Positions 55,456-64,000 of a DNA stretch of 64,000 nucleotides are shown here, piece by piece. Both the position numbers and the translations under genes were made by a program. The notes beneath the pieces were generated by a model. That model made no database searches, was not told the DNA's origin, and saw only the letters and a program-made list of their open reading frames with translations. Positions within the stretch are counted from its first letter, which is position 1; the number at the start of each line of letters is the position of its first letter. The DNA lies in the NCBI GenBank assembly GCA_023079485.1, contig CM041085.1, positions 96,297,115-96,361,114 of the forward strand. Reading direction: 5' to 3'. Origin of the DNA: Archilochus colubris (lineage: Eukaryota; Chordata; Aves; Apodiformes; Trochilidae).

Positions 55456-58400
55456 TTAAATCTGAAGAAAGTTTCTTGTTCTTTTTGAACTTTTTTCTAT
55501 ATCAATTGTAGTCCTCTTAATTTTGAAAGGATGCTGTCTGTAAGAACATCTCTTAGTTTCTCTTTTTTCTGCCTGACAAACAATGCTTATCCTTAGCAAT
55601 AGCCACAGAGAAGTAAGTCAGAGAATGATAGCACAAAAAAAGCTGGATCACAGTGTGAGATGTTGCAGCTGTTAGTTCAGCACCACTTTAGCACTGAGAT
55701 GTCTTCAAAGAAACAGCATCCTGGATCAAATGAAGTTATAAAGTACATCTGAATCATCAGAATGAGTGTTTGCTTTTCATGCGAAGTAGAGGCCAAGATA
55801 TAATGGTCTTGAAAAGAAGATGTGCTGAACCTGTGTAAGTAGAGAGGGTTAATCAGAATTAAGGTTCTTTAGTTTAGCTTTCTCAAGACTGCTGCTTGAA
55901 TGCTGTCTTCTGAGTAAAAGATTTCATTACTTTCTCTTGGCTAACACTTTATTAGGATCCCACACATTTGCCATTTACAACTTCATTACAGTTTCCCTGA
56001 TACTCTAGGCAAGATTCATCCAGCCTTAATTGACATGATTTGTCCATAGGAAATCTGAATCATACCACTATTTATTTTTTATTAGTGTGATACAGAAAAC
56101 CTTGCAACAACTGGATATAGAAACATAAATCTTTGCAGCAGATGAGGGGAAAGCACTTTGTTTTGCATATGCCCTTTGCTAGTAATGTGTTGAAAACTTC
56201 CGTTGTAAGTTAGGAACTTGCTAGGGTTATAGAACTGATAAAAATTATGAAACTTTCTCATAATGTATGACTTATGGAAGACTTTAATTCAGTGATAGCA
56301 ACTTTTAGTGCTCAGATAAGTGCTCCAACAGTCAGGATGAATTACATACAGAGGGCTTATGATCCAGGTGTAATTAGAAGGCATGTGATGACAGAATAGC
56401 ACAACAGAGCTGTAGTGAGAAACAGTCCTGCAGACACCTGTAGGGTATGTCACTCCATATGTTTAAATCTGCAAACTTATTTTCATGTGTGAAATCTACC
56501 ATATTCCAACTAAGCCTGAAGTATGATGTTTAATCTATTACTCTATTTTATAGCAAAAAATGTATAGAATTAAAAATAAACTAATGCTTTAAATTAACTT
56601 ACTTAATATCTGGCTCAAAAACGCAATGCATGATTTCACATTCTCAAAATTTTGAAAGAAAATCATATATATTATATGATTTATACACATATACTACATA
56701 CTGCAAAATAGAAAATGTATTGGAAAAAATTCTATTTAAGAGTGTGCAGATAAACAAGTATGAAAGATTCTGGTGTCAACCATGTTTCATATTATAATAA
56801 TCTTTTTATAGTATTTTTTCATTTACAAGTGAAGTATGTATGTTTCTGTGAGACACTCCCATCTAATGCACAACTGATCTCTATATGTCTTTTTATCCCT
56901 TATCTTCCTTATTTTCTGTCTCCCTGCCTGACAAGCACAATCTTTAAAATTCCAACCAGTCAACCCGGCTTTGGCTTATCTAAGCCACTATCTATGATAA
57001 AGACCTTAGGAAACAGCATTTCTAAGTATGTCCTCCCACAAACTTTTTTTGTAGAAACTTCACACCATTAATTTTACACTTCTAGATGAAAATTTTTGAA
57101 GTAGTTATATCTTTATTATCCAGAATTTGCTGTGTCAATGAGTGAGCACTGTGAGAAAATATTTTTTTAAATAAACAGCTGTGATCACTTTAGCTACCTT
57201 TAGGTCTTCATCAGTAGTTTTCCACTTAAGGAGTGGCACTGAAATGCTTAAAAACCCTATAGGAATGGTGCTGGCAGACAGGAAAGATGTTTCAGTATTA
57301 ACCTCAGCCATTATTTCTCTTCTAATTCCTCTGATGGATTTATCTTATTAGGGAGCCAACAGTAACTCAAACATGTAAATCCCTCTGGATTTTTAAAGAA
57401 TATAATGAGTATTTTAATTTCTCATCTTGAGACACTGTGTGGTATCTCTTTATATTTCTCAGTTGTGGCCTTTCACCCTTGTCAGAAATGGATAGATGAA
57501 AAAATAGCTTCTATCTTTCTGTCTTCTAAGGGCATTGTTAAACTCATTTCATTAGCATTTGCTTTTGTACAGTGGCTGAACAGGACTACTACAAAAACTG
57601 GAAGTACTAATCCAAAGCTCACTGAAGTTAATGAGAAGATTCCCCTTGACTCCACAGGATGCGACATGGCTCTTAGACTCCAGAGGGCAAGGACCTGACA
57701 GCCTTCTTAAGAACATTTATTTTTATATGTTTATCATAGGCTGGAAGCTTTTATTACAAGGGTGCAATATCTGACATCTGCTCTTGGATGCTACCCTTGT
57801 AGATACTGTGAGTATAAATAATGTCATACTGTAAAGGCTGCCAAGCTAACAATAATGTTGAAAATAGAAAACTGTTTTGAGTGTAAACCAGTGTGTTGCT
57901 TATCTAATAGTTTTATTGCAGAAGCCAGACCATTAAGGGCACAGCATCTTTCCAACCTGTTCAATTATCTGTCAGCTAGCATGTTATAAGCACAGAATCA
58001 GTGATCACAGTCACAACACAGCTGATATTGTAGTATATATATGTAAATGACACAGCTAATGTCAGACCTCTAAATTTACTTTGATTTGTATATGGAAAGA
58101 GAATAAACAGCTCACCCTGTAATTCGTAAGGCCTCTGAACAAGGAAGTATTAAAGAGGTAAAAGGTAAAGGAATCACAGTTGCATAATAATTTTCTTACT
58201 TGTGCTATCTTGGCTTAACTGAACCATCTGTTAGGATTGGCTGCCTTTCGATCCACAATGGGAAAAATCCACATTTAGCATGTAAACCCAGCCCAGACTC
58301 CAACACAGAACCAACAGTTCTACAGTTTGTCCTTCAGAAAGATGCTTGGTGAGGAGGGGAGAAGAGCCACCCGTGTGTTATGTAAGTGGCCACAAAAGTG

Positions 58401-58545
58401 CACAGGTTAAGCATTGCAACTAGGTTTAGAAGAATATCCTGCTTCAATTTCCAAGTAGAATATCTTTATTGCCAGGATGTGAATTAAGACTTAGATGTGG
58501 GAATAGAAAGATTCTTCTTCAAGAAGTACCTCTCATTGGACAAAA
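55456..58545. other. Non-coding flank, nothing recognised
   Basis: About 3.1 kb of AT-rich sequence with short chance frames (such as 56760-57071 and 57405-57698). No repeat family or gene is recognised. Confidence 0.5.
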
Positions 58546-58655
58546 AACCCCAACAACAACAACAGCAACAAAACAAACAAACAAAAAACAAACAATCAAA
58601 AAAGAAAAAATGAAAAGGGGAGAAAAAAAAGAAAAAAAGAAAAAAACAAGAAAAG
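58546..58655. repeat. A-rich low-complexity tract
   Basis: The + strand is AAC and AAAC units giving way to AAAAG units, about 110 bp without T-rich content. It produces a spurious hydrophobic frame on the - strand and a lysine-rich one on the + strand. Confidence 0.8.
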
Positions 58656-59919
58656 CAAGTATAATGTGAAAGGTACCAAGGATATGTGAGCACTTTTCTA
58701 CTGCCCAGTAATAAGGTCCCTCTGCTTGGAGAAGGAAGTCTTGGTAAATTCCTCTTTTCCCTACTAGACCACTGATTCAAAAAATTAAACAAAAAATTTG
58801 CTTCTGAGCTTTTTTGATAAATGGATCAAAAGAGGAATCCAAGGCTACTTAAAACTGCAGATGGGGAAAAACCTCCTCAGGGAAAAAGTGTTTTTCCAGC
58901 ATCTGCTGGCAAGTAAAGATAGCTGCCAGGGTAGGCTAATTGCAATTAGGATATGAGACAGTGTTACAAAACATTTTGGTGCTTGAGTTTTCATTCAGAA
59001 GTGAAAATCTGTAATGAGACACCTCAGTTCAGTGTAGCTGGATGAACATGCAACCATCTTGCTGCCTCTGAGACGACTGAGTTTAAAAAGACTAAAATCG
59101 AGACAATAGGAGAGAGAGATCAATTTCTATTCCTTGTGATGTTAAGACTTCAGTCAAGAGCACTGGGCTCCTCTGTGAGAGGTGAAACCCTTTGGGCTTG
59201 CTGGGAGAGGTGAGGAGAGGAGAAAGGTGATAAGTGCATCAGTAAAGACAGGTAATGATGACAGCAGCGTCATGACTGGGGCAAGAGATAAACTTTTTCC
59301 AAGAGTTGGACTCCTCTGTAATAGACTACGAAGTAGAAGTGGGGAATAGTCTAACAGATATATATAATATTTTAAAATTTTTGTTCGTTTTACTGGGAAG
59401 TGGGAAACAGTTTTTCATTGCTGAGCTACCAGAGTTTTGTGTGCTTTATCAAGTTTCTTCAGTGTTCTTAAGATCACTGCAAGATCTCACTGAGATCTCA
59501 CTGCAAGATCTCAAGACATCTCTAGAAATCCTTTCTTCTTAATAAATGTGTATATGAATAAATATCCAGAGTGGAAAATATGCAAATGAATGTTTTAGGG
59601 ACTATTCCTAAAAGAATTTGTCTGAAGACTAATCCTTGAACACCAGTTTTCAATATACTGTTGAACATGAACAATTCTTTTTATTCAACCTATTCGGAAG
59701 ATATAGATACAGAATATATAGATAAATTGCATTCTCAAGTTCCAGGAGATAAGGCAGTCTCTTCTTTCTTGTTAAAATAATCTTAGGGAGATGAATAATC
59801 TCATATACCCATCCTTTATATTTGTGATTGCACAGGTCAGTGTCGTTACTCTTTTGCAATCATGCAACATCACAACTTTGTCTATATAGAAGTAATAATA
59901 CTACATCGGAGCTCAGGAG
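58656..59919. other. Non-coding flank, nothing recognised except a small duplication
   Basis: AT-rich sequence. The only structure I see is a small tandem duplication near 59471-59514. No gene or transposon is evident. Confidence 0.5.
59471..59514. repeat. Short tandem duplication of a 20-22-bp unit
   Basis: GATCACTGCAAGATCTCA and GATCTCACTGCAAGATCTCA lie side by side, each flanked by CTGA or AAGA. AGATCT palindromes recur. Confidence 0.7.
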
Positions 59920-60420
59920 GCTGGGGAAATGGCTTGTTGGAATGCCATGACTGGGGTTCCTGATGGACAAATTAGTTGTGAACCACTAATGAACATTTGT
60001 GGCAAAGGCCAATAGCATCCAGGGCTGCATTGGCAGGAGTGCTGCTGGGCTAGTTGAAAGTGACAATTCTTCTCCTCTGCTCAGTACTAGTGTACACCTG
60101 GAGTATTATCCAGTTCTGGGCTCCCTGGTACAAGGGAGAGATGGACTTATTGGAGCTCATCCAGTGAAGGGCCAAAAGATGATTAAGGGCTTGCACATCT
60201 GTCATATGGAGAGGAGAGTCTGAGATGAGATTCTACAGCATGGAGAAAGAGGGCTTTTCAGTGTGTATGAATATGTGGAATGAAGCAAAGAAAAGAGAAG
60301 TAAACTGATCTCATTGGTGCCCAGTGACAGGATAAGAAGATCAACAAATAAAATTTACAGCATTGAAACTAAATAGTATGCCCTGCTGGTTGGTAGAACT
60401 TGATTTTCTCGACTCAGTGA
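59920..60420 (+). mobile_element. Degraded CR1 LINE fragment
   Basis: The + strand shows worn CR1 tail blocks: ATCCAGGGCTGCATTGGCAG, CACCTGGAGTATTATCCAGT, GGGCTCCCTGGTACAAGGGA and GTGAAGGGCCAAAAGATGAT. Frame breaks are frequent, and the 3' end fades without a clear terminus. Confidence 0.8.
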
Positions 60421-63400
60421 TTCTCTAGAAAATATTCTCTATCCTTTCCTCAATCTATCCAACCGATGGTATGTATTAGGATGTCATAGATTTGTGAGTT
60501 TTAGAGAAAAGTATGTAAAATTTTATTGTATATGTCAAAACATAAGTCGGCTACAGTTCACAGAACTTTGTAAGTTAGTACTCTAATTTGAGAAGTAGCT
60601 ACAAAATTAACTATGTAATGCTTCCCACATGTCTCTATTTTCACATGGAGAAACTGGTGCAGATGTGTTTTGGTGTACAGTCTCTTTTGGCAGTGCACCT
60701 GGCTTTATTAGGATGTTTACTGTCATCAAACAATATATAATTCATCCCTTTATCTCATCTGACTTGTGGGTATAATTTTTAACATATCTCTTTCAAGTAG
60801 AAATTCTATAATAAAATAATTTCTTATGATTTTCTAGTTCTATTCAAAAGTAGGCAGCCCCTAAATGAAGATAATTAAATGCTTATTTCATGAACAATTG
60901 AAATCTTTATCTTGACCTTGTTGCAGTCTATAGGAGTGCAGTGTTATAATTATGACAGATCTGTCCCTGTCTTAATTTGTTACCAGATTCCAGAGAAAGA
61001 TTCTGATACATGGTACTGAAATTCAGGCAGCAAGATATATCAGCAGCAATACCTTTGTTGACTCTGTATTAAAGGATATTTCTTTTGTTTCTGTTCAATC
61101 AGCTCTCAAATCTCTGTGCACAGACACTATGCACTGACAATAAGATCATAGCATGGATTGAATACTTTTCTCCAACTTCTCCTGACCTAGAGCTTCCTGC
61201 TTCAGCCTCACCCATCCAGTCTCTTCCAGGTCTTGCTCTCTTTCCATATCCTTCCCCCAAATACCTGTACTGTGACTACTATGTTCTTGCCTCTGCCTGA
61301 TATTTTGTGTTGTAATGTCAAATCTAATGAATTCCCTTACCTTCTATTCGTCCAATACCCAAATCTGGAATTTCTAAAAAAATCTTGATCATACTTGTTC
61401 CTTGTTTTCTCTCTCCTACAGACTTAGCTCATCCGGTCACAATATCTATGGCCAGGAGAATCCAGTTCTGGAAGCTGAAGTATTTCAATTTAATCATTAA
61501 TATTAAGGTATAACTGAAATAAATCATATACCAATGTTCCACACAGCCTATGTGGAAGTTATTTCTCAGAAAATTTAAAACATTGGTTTCTTCCTTTCTG
61601 ATCTGGATGTTTCCTGAGATGCAAAACCTGAATATTTAACAGATGTTTAGATAATCTGTTAGAAATATTTTCAGTTTTCTATGCCAAGAACTGTAAATAA
61701 AGGTTTTAGGAATCTGAATGAGAAAGAAGTAGTAGAGAAAGTAGTTAAAATATCGATGAACTTAAGTGAATAGGTAAGGCAAAAAAATACAATAGTAACA
61801 TGGTCATTTGTACAAGGATGAAGATATTTAGCTGCATCTTTTATCTAAAAGTTTCTTTATTCAGTTTGAGTCTCTCTGATGTTACAGTAGAAAAAAGTTC
61901 TTGAGAGTAATCAACCTAACTACCAATACTGGATTCCTGTTGCATTTGAATGAAGGTGAAATGAATGTGAGCTGATGACTGTAAAATGTCTTCCGTTTCT
62001 ATTGGTATCTTTTCAGAAAATTCATGTGAGGAGAAGCTTCCTTGGAAGCACTTTTGACTGTGTTAGAGTACTAGTGCATAACACACTGAATGTGGGGAGA
62101 AAAGGTCTCGTGCTGCTGTGAATATCTGTGGCCTTCCATGTTAGATTGTGTTGGGAGCTTTTTAAACACTGGTCAGACAGATATTTTGCTTTCTTTCCAT
62201 CCTGCATGATGTGCATGAAATGCTTCTGTGCAGGCACTATTTCAGGGTTTAGATGGTAATTGTCAGATATTGGTCAGTCCCTAATTTTATTACGATATAT
62301 TTTCCTAGTTGTACTTTTTAAAATATGAAACATTTTATTGAGTATATAAATTCCATGCCCACACCAAACACAGCTAAGCCTCTTTTCCTTACCATGCTAT
62401 AAATACAGAAACCTGTACAGATATGCATCTCCTAACTTCTGAATGAATTTTATCTACTGTTTGAAGTCACCTATGATCTTTTATATGCATCATATGTGAA
62501 GAAAGAATAAATGTATCAGTCATTCAATATCTTATGAATGATCCAAAGTTCACCTGAGATTTCCTAGTGTATTCTTGATCTGCTTTCCAAAGAGCATTCA
62601 CTTTAGATTGTCATCCTTATTAAACAGGAAGATGTCTATGAAGATTAAACTTATATCCTAAAGGAATGACTTAATATTAAATTAATAAATAAGATAAATT
62701 TATAAAGCTATACACAACTCTAAAACATCATCATGATTTCTGTGGGATTGTAGAAACATCTGGCTCTTCATCTGGTTGCTTGTTGAATGAATTTGACCTG
62801 TATTTACTGTAATAATGAAAAGGAACTCTCTCCATACTGTTCAAGAAAGACTCCCAGTAGCATAGGTCTTTTGTTACATAATTTTAAAAATATCTGTTTC
62901 TATCGAAATGGCCCCTACTCTGTGCTTTTAATCTACCGTGTGTGAGACTGCTCTGTCAGTAAGACACCTACCTAAAATTTAACACCCTATATGTCTATGG
63001 GTATCTAAGCAATAATTTAGTAGTGGTAGGCAAATAAAAGATGATATTGCTCAAAGCATTTTTTGCTAGGAGAAGCAAAGCTATCGATAGGTTATATTAT
63101 ATTGCACCACCTGATTTATACACAAATGAAGAAGAAAACCAAAGATATTTAATGGAAATTGTGAATGTCAGCATGAAAGTGCTATATATGGTATGTATAT
63201 ATTTTAACACTAGGCTCATTAAGGATATTGTGTACTCTCAGAACTTAATTGTGGAAAATATTTGTGCTTTTTGATATATGGCTAGACCTAAAGCTGCACT
63301 GTATCAAATTTAATGAAACACTTTCCCACGGTAAAGACACAACCCTGTATCACTTGAAAACTAATTTTTTTTCTTCAAATCTGTCAAATTTTGAGAGAAG

Positions 63401-64000
63401 GACCAAGAGTTCCTCTTTTTCCTAACTCAGGATGTCCAGGTGCATATTTCAAAAGAACACTTAGGAGGGACTTTAATTTGTATGATTTGCTGTTTAAAGT
63501 TAGAAAAACAATACAGTCTGGAGGTTGCATGAGATGTGGCCAACTCTCAAAAAAGTCAGGGTCAATTTGCTGCAACTTGGAGAATAAAGTAGTGGGAGTT
63601 ACTGTGAAATAAATCCATCTGTGTGTGAGAGAGCAAAACTTATTTTTAGTTTTTGTTTCAGAGTTCTGAAAATTATTCCTCATCCTCTTTTAGGAGACAG
63701 TCATATAATAACATAAAGCCTCTCATTCTTTGGGGAAGTGCCATGGACAGTGCTTCCCATTACATCAGAGACTGAGCTGTCTGTACATTGCAATCAGTAC
63801 AGCCAACAGGATGATTTGGTATATCCCCTTTCTTAGCTGTGATTCATCATTACAAGTCATTTGGCTTTCAAAGATTTCTTTTTTCCCCTAGTCTTACTAT
63901 CCTGAGCAACCAAAAATAAATGCTTCAGGAGTAGTACTCTAACAACTTTTTTTAATATTTAGAAAGCAAGACCCGTTTAACTATTAGAAAATGGTCTATG
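60421..64000. other. Non-coding flank to the window end, nothing recognised
   Basis: AT-rich sequence with short, unsupported frames on both strands. No repeat family, RNA gene or promoter is recognised to the end of the window. Confidence 0.5.

Noticed and set aside
63041..63683. Short frames near the window end
   Set aside because: Below the length expected to be meaningful, mutually overlapping and without similarity I can recognise.

Overview
This is a vertebrate nuclear window, most likely from a bird. The evidence is spliced genes with GT/AG introns, CpG-island promoters, low gene density, and many CR1-type LINE fragments whose 3' ends carry the avian-style ATTCTATGATTCT signature. No bacterial, plasmid or phage features are visible. 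I assembled two protein-coding genes exon by exon. They are ACP1 (low-molecular-weight protein tyrosine phosphatase, + strand, coding exons 3410-19751) and ALKAL2 (FAM150B, secreted ligand of the ALK and LTK receptor kinases, - strand, coding exons 30510-35879). They converge tail to tail, the same neighbourhood as human 2p25.3 (SH3YL1-ACP1-ALKAL2).

Layout. 1-2640 is non-coding and is probably intron 1 of the neighbour SH3YL1, or its upstream flank; none of its coding exons is visible. This stretch holds a roughly 360-bp inverted repeat and a nearly G-free A/C-rich block. 2640-3660 is a CpG island holding the ACP1 first exon and, by synteny, the divergent SH3YL1 promoter. 3453-19673 is the body of ACP1. 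Its notable feature is a pair of alternative, equal-length exons 3 separated by a 52-bp intron. 19.8-30.3 kb is the convergent intergenic space, with a composite LINE block near 28.2-29.6 kb. 30.5-37.03 kb is ALKAL2, with four coding exons, an inferred non-coding first exon and a TATA box in a large CpG island (about 35.9-38.6 kb). 38.6-64 kb is a gene-free, AT-rich flank with CR1 copies on both strands. One of them (54072-55455) still carries a long open reverse-transcriptase frame.

The two genes act in different compartments. ACP1 is a cytosolic tyrosine phosphatase, and ALKAL2 is a secreted cytokine acting through receptor tyrosine kinases. I see nothing suggesting co-regulation beyond adjacency. 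The items most worth a second look are the long inverted repeat at 1149-1511, the ACP1 exon 3 pair, the preserved CR1 reverse-transcriptase frame, the pair of diverged direct repeats at 42.18 and 42.90 kb, and the GGGCA pentamer array in the ALKAL2 island. Most long open frames in the GC-rich islands are chance frames and are not annotated as genes.
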